From the NCBI RefSeq assembly GCF_016817355.1, contig NZ_JADOTT010000002.1, positions 1-56,344 on the forward strand: a stretch of 56,344 bases of DNA, in the 5' to 3' direction. The translations under genes and the position numbers were made by a program. Of this stretch, positions 9,049 to 18,051 are shown piece after piece; the stretch's first letter is position 1, and each line of letters begins with the position of its first letter. The DNA comes from Maricaulis parjimensis (GTDB lineage Bacteria; Pseudomonadota; Alphaproteobacteria; Caulobacterales; Maricaulaceae). The notes below the pieces were generated by a model. It was not told the DNA's origin, did no database searches, and saw only the letters and a list, made by a program, of their open reading frames with translations.

Positions 9049-10469
9049 CCCGTGCGATGAAAACCCTGCTGCCCCTCCTGCTGGGGGCATCGGCCCTGAC
9101 CGCCTGCGCCAGTCTGCAGCCGGCACCGGCCAATCCGTCCCGACTGGCGGACCTGTCCGGCGAAGCCCTGCTGGCCACCCAGGCCGGCGAGCTGACGGAT
9201 GCGGCGCCCGAGGCGGTCTGGTGGCAGCTTTATGAAAGCGCCGCCATCAACCAGCTGGTCAGCGATGCCCTGGCGTCCAACCCCTCCCTCGCCGAAGCCC
9301 GCGCCAGCCTGGAACAGGCCCGTGCCGGACTGGGCGAAGCACGCTCCGCGCTGCTGCCACAGACCAGTGTGTCGGGCTCCGGAGGCTATGTGCGGCGCCC
9401 CTCCACGACGGGCGGTGACCCGGTGGAGAGCGATGCCTATTCCGCCGGTCTGGATGTCAGTTATGAGCTGGATTTCTTCGGCCGTGTCCGGGGCAGCGTC
9501 GGTGCCGCCCGCGAAAGCGTGCTGGAGGCCGAAGCGGCGCGCGATGCGGCCCATATCCTGGTGATCGCCAATACGGTGCGCGCCTGGACGGATTACTGCG
9601 CCAGTGCCGCCCTGCTGGATGTGGCCTCGCAGAATGTCGAAATTGCCCGCCAGTCCTATCAGCTCACCGAGCGCCTCTATGAGGCCGGACGGGGCTTGCG
9701 GCTGGATGTGGTCCAGGCGCAGTCGGCTCTGGAAACAGCGTCTGCCGAATTGCCCAGCCTGCAGGCCGCCCAGGCCTCGGCCTTCTTCCGCCTGGGCACG
9801 CTGACCGGCCGGACCCCGGTCGAGATGCGCAGCGCCATTCCGGCCTGTGACGGTATCCCGGTGCTCACCCGGCCAATCGCAGCCGGTGATGCCGGCAGTC
9901 TGATCGCCCGGCGTCCCGATGTCCGCCAGGCGGAACACGCCCTGGCCGGTGCTGCCGCCCGCGTTGATATCGCCACGGCGGGTCTCTATCCCAGCGTCGT
10001 GCTGGGCGGGTCCGTTTCCTCCAGTGCCCTGGATATCGGCGATCTGGGCGATAGTGACGGCCTTACCCTTTCCCTGGGCCCGGTGCTGTCCTGGTCCTTC
10101 CCGAACCTGTCCGCCTCCCGCGCCCGTCTGGCTGCGGCTGAAGCGGGGGCTGATGCCGCCCTGGCCCGGTTCGACCGGACCGTGCTGACCGCCTTGCAGG
10201 AGACAGAAACCGCGCTGGCGGCCTTCGTGTCCGAGCGTGAGCGCCTGCACTCGCTCGAGGTCGCCCGCAATGCGGCACAGGAAGCGGCCGAACTGGCGCG
10301 GGTGCGCTATCGCGCCGGGGCTGACAGTTTTGTGGTCGTGCTGGACGCCGAGCGGACACTGGCGAATGCCGAAACCGCGCTGGTCCGGTCGCAGGCGGCG
10401 GTCGCCAGTGCCCAGGTCGATATTTTCCTGGCGCTCGGTGGCGGCTGGCCTGGCAATGAGGTCGGCTAG
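9045..10469 (+). CDS. NodT/OprM-type outer membrane efflux lipoprotein
   Basis: This 474-residue protein has a lipoprotein signal (LTAC, Cys21) and two OEP repeats made of long helices, with the characteristic WWQLYES start and YELDFFGRVRG motif. It should form the trimeric TolC-like channel that completes the tripartite pump with the two preceding genes. It overlaps the pump gene by 4 bases and ends 4 bases into a convergent small membrane-protein gene. Confidence 0.94.
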   Translation: MTRAMKTLLPLLLGASALTACASLQPAPANPSRLADLSGEALLATQAGELTDAAPEAVWWQLYESAAINQLVSDALASNPSLAEARASLEQARAGLGEARSALLPQTSVSGSGGYVRRPSTTGGDPVESDAYSAGLDVSYELDFFGRVRGSVGAARESVLEAEAARDAAHILVIANTVRAWTDYCASAALLDVASQNVEIARQSYQLTERLYEAGRGLRLDVVQAQSALETASAELPSLQAAQASAFFRLGTLTGRTPVEMRSAIPACDGIPVLTRPIAAGDAGSLIARRPDVRQAEHALAGAAARVDIATAGLYPSVVLGGSVSSSALDIGDLGDSDGLTLSLGPVLSWSFPNLSASRARLAAAEAGADAALARFDRTVLTALQETETALAAFVSERERLHSLEVARNAAQEAAELARVRYRAGADSFVVVLDAERTLANAETALVRSQAAVASAQVDIFLALGGGWPGNEVG

Positions 10470-10825
10470 CCGGACGGGATGAGGCTGACCAGGTTGAGGA
10501 TGATGGCGGCGTTGAACAGCAGGCCGGCCAGGCTCATGGCGGCTGCGATGGCGGCGACCATTGCCAGCATCAGGGCCCGCACCGGTATCATCGCGGCGGC
10601 ATGGAGTTTCTCCCGGGCCGACCAGCGTGGGCGTGTCATCCGCTCCACCAGATCGCGGAAACCGCCGCGCCACAAGGCAACCGTGATCAACAGCCAGATC
10701 GCCACGCCGGCAATCGGGGACGCCTTGAGGGCGAGGCCCATGCCGGGCACGTCCAAAAGGGCTCGAAAATCTTCCACGCTGTACTCTCTGACCGATCTGA
10801 TGGGATTGCATAGCCTTTCCACCAT
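10466..10825 (-). CDS. Small membrane protein of unknown function
   Basis: I do not recognise a family. The 119-residue product has a hydrophobic segment around residues 36-52 (SPIAGVAIWLLITVALW), a basic linker, and a longer hydrophobic C-terminal stretch (about 82-117) that could form one or two helices. A membrane location is therefore likely. It converges on the efflux operon with a 4-base overlap, and its start faces the macA-like gene across about 107 bp. Confidence 0.65.
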   Translation of the reverse strand: MVERLCNPIRSVREYSVEDFRALLDVPGMGLALKASPIAGVAIWLLITVALWRGGFRDLVERMTRPRWSAREKLHAAAMIPVRALMLAMVAAIAAAMSLAGLLFNAAIILNLVSLIPSG

Positions 10826-10932
10826 CAGCGCGCTACATCCCTCGATGTGCCGCAGGAGCGACGGAATTGTCCGTGTGCTGCGTTGGCAGAGAGCGATACG
10901 GATTGCGGGGGCATCCGCTGAAGGGGTTAGGC

Positions 10933-12408
10933 ATGCTTGAAAACAAGCGTTTATGGGCTGCGGTTGCGGCCGTGATTGTGCTGCTGGCGGCTGGCTGGTG
11001 GATGTTCGGCCGGTCCGGCGGTGACAGTGGTGAGATCGTCATCGAGACGGAAGCCGCTGCGACGGGCGATGTCCGGCGCATCGTGGCCGCTTCCGGTGCC
11101 GTGCGTGCGCTTGTCACGGTGGAGGTCGGGTCGCAATTGTCCGGCCAGATCGCCGAGCTGATGGCCGATTACAATGACACGGTGGAAGCCGGACAGGTCA
11201 TTGCCCGCCTTGATCCCCAGACATTTGAAACCCGGGTTCGCGAAGCCGAGGCCTCGCGGGCCACGGCCGCCGCCAGTCTGGAGCTGCAGCAGGCCTCGCT
11301 TGCCCGCGTCCAGGCCAATCTGCGCGAGGCGCAGCTGGAATATGACCGCATGGTCACCCTGCATGACCGCGGCACTGTGGCCCAATCGGCCCTGGATACC
11401 GCCGAAACCACGCTCGCCGCTGCCCAGGCGGAACTGGGTGTGGCCCGCGCGCAGATTACCAATGCCCGCGCCGTCCTGGCCCAGCGCGATGCGACCCTGG
11501 AAGGCGCCCGCATCGACCTGGAACGCACCACGATCCGCGCGCCGATCAATGGCGTGGTCGTCGATCGCGCCGTGGATGTGGGCCAGACCGTGGCCGCCAG
11601 CCTGTCGGCCCCGGTCCTGTTCACCATCGCCCAGGATCTCGGCCAGGTTCAGATCGATGCCCAGGTGGATGAAGCCGATATCGGCCAGATCCGTCAGGGC
11701 CAGGCCGTGCGCTTCACGGTGGATGCGCATCCGGATACCGAACTGACCGGTCAGGTTGAACAGATCCGCCTCGCACCGCAGACGCTGAACAATGTCGTCA
11801 CCTATACGGTGGTCGTCTCGGCCGCCAATCCGGGCCAGCGTCTCCTGCCGGGCATGACGGCCAATATGGACATCATCACGGGCGAGCGCTCCGGCGTTCT
11901 CACCGTGGGCAATGGCGCGCTGCGCTTCCGCCCGTCTCCGGCGCTGGAAAGCCGGGCCCGTCCGCTGCAGGCCCCGACGCCGGGCGGCGGACAGCGCGGC
12001 GGACCGCCCCAGGGCGGTGGCCAGAACCCGATGGCCCGCATGGCCGAGGAATTGGGGATGAGCGAGAGCCAGCAGGAACAGGCGCGCAGCGTCTTCATGC
12101 AGGCGATGGGCCGTGCCCGGGCCGCCGCTCAGGCGGGCGGTGAGTTCGACCGCGACGGTCTGCAGGCGGAGATCGCCCGTGGCATGGAAGCCATCCTCGA
12201 TGCCGACCAGCTGACCCGCTATCGCGAGATGATGCGTGAAATGCGGGATACCCGGGCGGCCACGCTCTGGGTGGAGATGGCGGACGGTACGCTGGAAGAA
12301 CGCCGTGTGCGCCTGGGCATTTCCGACAGTCAGACGACCGAAGTGGTCGGCGGTGATCTGGAAGTCGGCGAGGCCGTGGTGACGCGGGCCCGTGAGGTTC
12401 GCGAATGA
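10933..12408 (+). CDS. macA: MacA-like ABC exporter adaptor with Spy/CpxP-like insert
   Basis: The start at ATG 10933 is preceded by AAGGGG; an upstream in-frame ATG lacks a ribosome-binding site. The product (491 residues) has an N-terminal membrane anchor, lipoyl halves flanking a coiled coil (about 70-190), and a beta-barrel region as in MacA/HlyD adaptors. Unusually, a Gly/Pro/Gln-rich linker and a helical segment (about 347-442) are inserted before the last beta domain (ATLWVEMADG). This segment contains MSESQ and LDADQ about 50 residues apart, resembling the LTxxQ repeats of Spy/CpxP periplasmic chaperones. The next two genes supply the ATPase and permease. Confidence 0.9.
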   Translation: MLENKRLWAAVAAVIVLLAAGWWMFGRSGGDSGEIVIETEAAATGDVRRIVAASGAVRALVTVEVGSQLSGQIAELMADYNDTVEAGQVIARLDPQTFETRVREAEASRATAAASLELQQASLARVQANLREAQLEYDRMVTLHDRGTVAQSALDTAETTLAAAQAELGVARAQITNARAVLAQRDATLEGARIDLERTTIRAPINGVVVDRAVDVGQTVAASLSAPVLFTIAQDLGQVQIDAQVDEADIGQIRQGQAVRFTVDAHPDTELTGQVEQIRLAPQTLNNVVTYTVVVSAANPGQRLLPGMTANMDIITGERSGVLTVGNGALRFRPSPALESRARPLQAPTPGGGQRGGPPQGGGQNPMARMAEELGMSESQQEQARSVFMQAMGRARAAAQAGGEFDRDGLQAEIARGMEAILDADQLTRYREMMREMRDTRAATLWVEMADGTLEERRVRLGISDSQTTEVVGGDLEVGEAVVTRAREVRE

Positions 12409-13085
12409 GCGGACTGATCGAATGCCGTGACCTGGTCAAGACCTATACGATGGGCGACCAGACCGTGCGCGCGCTGGACGGGGTCAGCCTCGACATCGCG
12501 CCCGGCGATTACGTCGCCATCATGGGCGCGTCAGGGTCGGGCAAGTCGACCCTGATGAACCTCATGGGCGCGCTGGACCGGCCCACCTCCGGTTCCCTGC
12601 GCATTGCCGGTGAGGAGCTGGCAGGTCTGGATGCCGACCGGTTGGCGGCCTTCCGCAATCGCACGATCGGGTTCGTCTTCCAGCAATTCAATCTCCTGCC
12701 GCGAACCTCGGCGCTGGAGAATGCGGCCCTGCCGCTGGTCTATGCTGGCGTGGCGCCCGCGGAGCGCCGGCAGCGGGCTCTGGCCCGTCTGGAACAGGTC
12801 GGGCTGGGAGAGCGCACCGATCACCATCCTTCGCAATTGTCCGGCGGTCAGCAGCAGCGCGTGGCGATTGCCCGGGCGCTGGTGAATGATCCGAAAATCC
12901 TGCTCGCCGACGAGCCGACCGGGGCGCTGGACAGCCAGACCTCCGACGACATCATGGGGATTTTCGACACGCTGAACCGCGAGGGCATCACGATTATCCT
13001 CGTGACACACGAACAGGAGGTGGCCGATCATGCCCGCCGCCAGATCGTGTTCCGTGACGGCCAGATCCTGGAGGACCGGTCATGA
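12405..13085 (+). CDS. MacB/LolD-type ABC transporter ATP-binding protein
   Basis: The 226-residue ATPase shows Walker A GASGSGKST (41-49), the signature LSGGQ (about 145-149) and Walker B ILLADEPTG, followed by the switch histidine in LVTHE. The sequence is typical of the MacB/LolD/FtsE group that drives mechanotransmission rather than classic transport. It overlaps both neighbours by 4 bases, so adaptor, ATPase and permease are probably made in fixed proportion. In enterobacterial MacB this domain is fused to the permease; here it is separate. Confidence 0.95.
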   Translation: MSGLIECRDLVKTYTMGDQTVRALDGVSLDIAPGDYVAIMGASGSGKSTLMNLMGALDRPTSGSLRIAGEELAGLDADRLAAFRNRTIGFVFQQFNLLPRTSALENAALPLVYAGVAPAERRQRALARLEQVGLGERTDHHPSQLSGGQQQRVAIARALVNDPKILLADEPTGALDSQTSDDIMGIFDTLNREGITIILVTHEQEVADHARRQIVFRDGQILEDRS

Positions 13086-14317
13086 ACCTTCTATCCTCGC
13101 TGCGCGTCGCGCTGATTGCGCTTCGGGTCAATGCCCTGCGCAGCGCGCTGGCCATGCTGGGCGTGATCATCGGGGTGGCGTCGGTGATCGTCCTCGTCTC
13201 CATCAGTGAAGGCACCAAGCGTGCGGTCGAGGAACAGATCGCCAGTTTCGGGGCCAATCTCCTGATCATTCGTCCGGGCTCGTCCATGTTCGGTGGCCGC
13301 CGCGGCGGGGCCGGCACGGCCGATCCGCTCACCGACGGGGATGTTCAGGCGATCCGCAATGAAATTGCCGGTCTGGCCGGGGTGTCCGGAGAGGTGAGCT
13401 CTGCCTCGACCGTCGTATTCGGTGGTGTGAACTGGTCGACCCGGATCCAGGGCGTGAACCCGGACTATTTCTCCGCACGCGGCTGGACCATCGCCGATGG
13501 GCGGGCCTTTTCCGGTGCCGAGGAAACCTCAGGCCGCCGCTATGCGCTGGTCGGACAGACCATCATCACGGAACTCTTTGACGGGGCCGACCCGCTAGGG
13601 CAGTCGATCCGGATCGGGGGGCAGCCCTTCGAGGTGATCGGCACGCTGGCCCGCAAGGGCGAGACCTCCTGGGGACAGGACCAGGATGATGTGATTTTTG
13701 CGCCCCTGAATACGGTCAGGCAGCGCTTCGGAGCTGGTATCCAGGTGACGCGCCGTGATGCCGTGCAGACCGTCTATGCGGACATTGCACCGGGCGAATC
13801 CACCAGCCGGGTGATTGCCGACATCCAGGACCTGCTGCGGATACGGCGAGAGATCGCGCCGGGCGCCGAGGATGATTTCAATGTCGGATCGCTGGCCGAA
13901 TTCATCCGCGCGCGCAATGAGACGGAAAGCCAGCTGGGCCTGCTATTGGCGGTCGGGGCGGGCATTGTCCTGCTCGTGGGCGGGATCGGCATCATGAATA
14001 TCATGCTGGTCTCGGTGACCGAACGGACCCGGGAGATCGGGCTGCGCCTGGCCGTCGGTGCAAAACGGCGCGATGTGCGCAATCAATTCCTGATCGAAAG
14101 CATCGTGCTGTGCCTGATCGGCGGTCTGGCCGGCCTGGTTGCCGGTGTCGGGGGCACGCTGGTCTATGCGGAAGTGGGTCAGCTGGAGATCGTGATCGAT
14201 CCGATGATTGTCGGTATCGCGATCGGGGCCTCGGCCATGGTCGGCGTGTTCTTCGGCCTCTATCCGGCGCACCGTGCCTCGCGTCTGGACCCGATCGAGG
14301 CCCTGCGCTTCGAATAG
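13082..14317 (+). CDS. MacB-type ABC transporter permease (FtsX domain)
   Basis: This 411-residue permease has one N-terminal membrane helix (about 20-42), a large periplasmic MacB core domain (about 50-270), and three C-terminal helices of the FtsX domain ending PAHRASRLDPIEALR, a family hallmark. With the preceding ATPase and MacA-like adaptor it should form a tripartite exporter for peptides, toxins, lipids or macrolides, using an outer-membrane channel such as that at 9045 or another TolC. The stop is directly adjacent to the stop of the convergent kinase gene. Confidence 0.95.
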   Translation: MNLLSSLRVALIALRVNALRSALAMLGVIIGVASVIVLVSISEGTKRAVEEQIASFGANLLIIRPGSSMFGGRRGGAGTADPLTDGDVQAIRNEIAGLAGVSGEVSSASTVVFGGVNWSTRIQGVNPDYFSARGWTIADGRAFSGAEETSGRRYALVGQTIITELFDGADPLGQSIRIGGQPFEVIGTLARKGETSWGQDQDDVIFAPLNTVRQRFGAGIQVTRRDAVQTVYADIAPGESTSRVIADIQDLLRIRREIAPGAEDDFNVGSLAEFIRARNETESQLGLLLAVGAGIVLLVGGIGIMNIMLVSVTERTREIGLRLAVGAKRRDVRNQFLIESIVLCLIGGLAGLVAGVGGTLVYAEVGQLEIVIDPMIVGIAIGASAMVGVFFGLYPAHRASRLDPIEALRFE

Positions 14318-17300
14318 CTATTTGGCGGGCTCTTCGTGAAGCGCGTCCGGGGCGGGCTGGGGCAGTTTGCCCGGAAGCAGAACGGAGAAGGTCGAACCGC
14401 GGCCTTCTTCGCTCTCAACCCAGATCTTGCCATTATGCCGCTCGACGGCCTGGCGAACGATGGCCAGGCCGATCCCGGTTCCCTTGTAGGCGTCGCGTGA
14501 ATGCAGACGCTGGAAAGGCGCGAAGATCTTCTCGGCGAATTTCACGTCCAGGCCGATCCCGTTGTCCTGCACAGAGACCACCCATCCGGACGTGTCCGGG
14601 TGGGCAGACACAATGATCTCGGGCGTGGCTTCACCCCGGTATTTCACGGCATTGGATATCAGGTTCTGGAGAATCTGGGCCAGCAAGGTCGGGTCGGCCT
14701 GAACAATCGGCATGTCGCCAATCGTGATCTGCGCGCCGCTTTCACTGATTGCGGCGTCGAGATTGGCCAGCACGTCGTCCAGGCATTGGCGCACATCGAC
14801 CGGCTGGGGTTTGATTTCCAGGCTGGCCAGCCGTGAATAGGCGAGCAGGTCGTCGATCAGGCGCTGCATGCGGTGGGCCGCGTCGACCAGGAATTCCAGA
14901 TTGCGGATGCCGTCCGCATCGAGTTTTTCCGCATAGCGTCTTTGCAGCAGGCTGGAGAAGGCCGCGATCTTGCGCAGCGGTTCCTGCAAGTCGTGGGAGG
15001 CGACGGTGGCAAACCGGTCCAGCTCACGATTGGTCCTGGCCAGGTCCTCATTCGCCTTGTGCAGGGCGGACACGTCGGTGATCACGGCATAGGAGCGCAG
15101 CGGATCGCCATTCTCGTCCCGCTCCAGGAAGGAGGAGAGCAGGCCCCGCATGACGCTGCCATCCTTGCGGAGCATGCCGTAGGAGAGATTGGTGTTGTAG
15201 CCATGCTCGAACAGGAAGGGGAGGTTCTCCTCGATCGCCTGAGCGCGAGATTTTTCATCCAGGAAGTCGACGGATTTCCGGCCGATCACTTCATGGCGCT
15301 GATAGCCCAGCTGGGCCAGCCAGTAATCGGAGACTTCGACGATATATCCGTCCTTGTCGATCGTGTGCATCATGGCCGGAGAGGCACGGTAAATCCGCTC
15401 GAAGCGTTCGCGCTTTTCCTCGAGTTCGATCTCCACGCGCCGGGCGGCATCGATATTCCAGACAACGCCACTTCCGGCCGTGGGGCGGCCGTTTTCATCG
15501 GTTTCCACGACCTTGCCGGTGACCTTGTACCAATACCATTTGCCGTCGGGATGATGCAGCCGGTATTCGGCATCCAGCCGTGCGGTTTTGCCGGCCATCA
15601 CGTCTTCATACATCTGGCCCAGGCCGGGCAGGTCCTCGGGATGGATGAGGTCTGTCCAGCTCTGCTGCGGGAATTCGATCTGGGTGCCGGAACCGGTCAG
15701 GGCCGCCACGACGGAACCGCTGAGCGTGATCCTGTTCTTGTTGTAGTCGTAGCGCCAAGTGCCCAGGGCGGCGGCGTCAACAGCTTCGGAAATTTGCTGG
15801 TCACGTTCGGCCAGGCGTTTCTCCGCTTCGATCCGGTCGCTGGCATTGGTGATGAAGCCGGTCGCCTTCAGGGCCTTGCCGGACTCCGCGCGCTCGGACA
15901 CGCGTCCGCGATTGTGGACGTGGATCCAGCCATCCTTCTCCGACCGGTAGCGCACAATGTAATCCACCGTGTCACTGCTGCCGTCGATCAGGGCATCCAG
16001 ACCCTCATTGCAGATTTTGCGGTCTTCCGGATGGACCCGTTCCAGCCAGTCATCATAGCTGATCCGGGCATCGGAAGCCGGCAGGCCCACCATTTCCGAT
16101 ATGACGGCGGTGATTTCGGCGATCCGCTGGCGCAGATCGAGCCGCCAGGCCCCTTCATTGGCGGCCCGCAGGGCGTCGCGCAGGCGGGACTCGCTCTGGC
16201 GTAGCGCTTCAGAGAGCCGGTGTTCCTCGGAAATATTGGTGATCACGCCGGTCAGGCGCTTGGGGTGGCCATTCGCTGTCCACTCCACGATGCGCCCCTG
16301 GGAGCGGAGCCAAACCTCGCTGCCATCGGCGGAAATCATCGGAAACTCACCGAACATCCCGCCCAGGATCTCCTGGGGAGAATTGCGCGTGGCGTTTTTC
16401 AGGGCTTGGTGGCGCTCGAACACCCGATCCTTGTCGTAATTGGGCGCATTCTTCATCCAGTCGTCGAAGCTGAGCTCCGCGTCCAGTTCGCCCAGCCCCA
16501 GCAGGGGTACGACGAAGCCTGACACACGCAGCATGCCGGACTGGACATCCCAGTTCCAGGTGCCGGCATTGGCGGAATCCACCGCCTCGCGCAGCACGAC
16601 TTCACTTTCCGCGATGGCGGCTTCCATCTCCTTGCGTTCGGTGACGTCGGTCAGGACCCCGGCAACCACGGCTTCATTGTTGCTTGACCGCGTCATCCGG
16701 CCCCGCGAGCGCAGCCACACCCATTCATTCGTCCGGATGTCTTGAAAGCGGTATTCCAGGTCCATGGCCGTTTCATCGCCGGCCACGAGGTCACGAATCC
16801 GCTGGGAGACGGCTTCGCGCTCATCCGGATGTGTGCGCTCGGTCCAGCGCTCCGCTGCAATGGCGACTTCGTCGTCTTCCAGACCCAGCATGTCGCGGAT
16901 TTCGCCGAAGGGTGTGATCTGCCGTGTGCTGGGCCGGAATTCCCAGACCCCGCAGGAACCGGCCTCGATGGCATTGGCGAGCTGGCGTTCCCGTTCGGCG
17001 AGTTTTTCTTCCAGCGCCTGGCGTTCGGTGACATCGGAAACCACGCCGGAAATGCGCTGCGATGTGCCGTCCCGCATGAATTCGGTGACCCGGCCGCGCA
17101 TGTGCAGCCAGCGCCAGACCCCGTCGGCCCGCTTGGCGCGGAAGATCTGGTCCAGGGCTTCGGTCGGGTGTTTGCGCAGGCGCTGGATCGCCTCGTCGAC
17201 CGTGTCCCGCATATTCGGCGCGATCACGCCCAGCCAGCGGTCCAGGCTGATCGTGGCGTCCGTGGTCGCGATGCCGAGAAACTCGTTGATGAAGCCGCGT

Positions 17301-17779
17301 GTCGAGCCGAGCCCGGTGACCAGGTTGAGGGAGAAGGCCCCCTCATTGGCCGAGGCCAGGGCGGCGCGCAGCTGGATGTCACTGGCCTCCAGCTTGGCCT
17401 TCAATGTCAGTTCGGCGGACACATCCCGGATGATCAGCATCACGTCCGGCGCGTTGACGGGATCCTCCGCCTCGACCCGGACAGCGACGGTTTCGCCATC
17501 GAACACCCGGCCGCCCAGACTGCGATAGCGGGCATTGAAGGTATTTTCGATCCGGTCATGGTGGAGGCCGAAGCCCCGTTCCGCCTGCTGGTCGAAATCG
17601 CGGGGATAGGCGAACAGGATCTGCGCCGTCTTGCCGGTCATCTCGGTCAGGGCCGGTCCGAACAAGCGCTGGGCGGCGGGATTGCAGGAGCGCAGGCAGA
17701 GCGCATCATCCAGCAGGATCACGGCGTTCGGCGTGCTTTGATAGAGCGCGCGCAGACGGTCGTCGGTTCGCCGGGTCAC
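14318..17779 (-). CDS. Multi-PAS sensor histidine kinase (cytoplasmic)
   Basis: I place the start at GTG 17779, preceded by GGGGGTACA; an upstream TTG at 17902 would add 41 residues without a ribosome-binding site. The 1153-residue product has no membrane segment or signal peptide. It contains about seven PAS-like units: an N-terminal one, five PAS_3-type repeats that each start with a motif like LRxAxxxANxGxW, and a seventh beginning RFERIYRASPAMM. Then come a HisKA domain with the phosphorylated histidine near 929 (SHDLQEPLRK) and an HATPase domain (NLISNAVKY, DNGIGLD, GTGIGLAIV). No response regulator is adjacent, so it is an orphan kinase. Ligands of the PAS domains are unknown. Confidence 0.93.
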   Translation of the reverse strand: MTRRTDDRLRALYQSTPNAVILLDDALCLRSCNPAAQRLFGPALTEMTGKTAQILFAYPRDFDQQAERGFGLHHDRIENTFNARYRSLGGRVFDGETVAVRVEAEDPVNAPDVMLIIRDVSAELTLKAKLEASDIQLRAALASANEGAFSLNLVTGLGSTRGFINEFLGIATTDATISLDRWLGVIAPNMRDTVDEAIQRLRKHPTEALDQIFRAKRADGVWRWLHMRGRVTEFMRDGTSQRISGVVSDVTERQALEEKLAERERQLANAIEAGSCGVWEFRPSTRQITPFGEIRDMLGLEDDEVAIAAERWTERTHPDEREAVSQRIRDLVAGDETAMDLEYRFQDIRTNEWVWLRSRGRMTRSSNNEAVVAGVLTDVTERKEMEAAIAESEVVLREAVDSANAGTWNWDVQSGMLRVSGFVVPLLGLGELDAELSFDDWMKNAPNYDKDRVFERHQALKNATRNSPQEILGGMFGEFPMISADGSEVWLRSQGRIVEWTANGHPKRLTGVITNISEEHRLSEALRQSESRLRDALRAANEGAWRLDLRQRIAEITAVISEMVGLPASDARISYDDWLERVHPEDRKICNEGLDALIDGSSDTVDYIVRYRSEKDGWIHVHNRGRVSERAESGKALKATGFITNASDRIEAEKRLAERDQQISEAVDAAALGTWRYDYNKNRITLSGSVVAALTGSGTQIEFPQQSWTDLIHPEDLPGLGQMYEDVMAGKTARLDAEYRLHHPDGKWYWYKVTGKVVETDENGRPTAGSGVVWNIDAARRVEIELEEKRERFERIYRASPAMMHTIDKDGYIVEVSDYWLAQLGYQRHEVIGRKSVDFLDEKSRAQAIEENLPFLFEHGYNTNLSYGMLRKDGSVMRGLLSSFLERDENGDPLRSYAVITDVSALHKANEDLARTNRELDRFATVASHDLQEPLRKIAAFSSLLQRRYAEKLDADGIRNLEFLVDAAHRMQRLIDDLLAYSRLASLEIKPQPVDVRQCLDDVLANLDAAISESGAQITIGDMPIVQADPTLLAQILQNLISNAVKYRGEATPEIIVSAHPDTSGWVVSVQDNGIGLDVKFAEKIFAPFQRLHSRDAYKGTGIGLAIVRQAVERHNGKIWVESEEGRGSTFSVLLPGKLPQPAPDALHEEPAK

Positions 17780-18051
17780 TGTACCCCCCGGGAGAATGTC
17801 CGCCGGATGTTCAATCCCATGTTTTTGCGGTCCGACTGGTGAATGACGCCATTTTGCATCAAGCGCATCCGGTTGGAAAAGAATTCTCGTCGCATACTGC
17901 AATTATTTGATTTGCCGGGAAAGCTGCCCGCTGGTTCGCCCATTGCCGCAAGCAGGAAGCCGGTCCGGATGCGTCAGGCCTGAAGCGAAGGCTGGTCAAG
18001 GCGGAATCCGCCGATATGCTCTGCCCTTCGCCAGGGGTGAGGAGTAGTGAA

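Noticed and set aside
16742-17842. Long plus-strand frames over the kinase gene
   Set aside because: No recognisable domain and no ribosome-binding site; the minus-strand PAS repeats explain the sequence.
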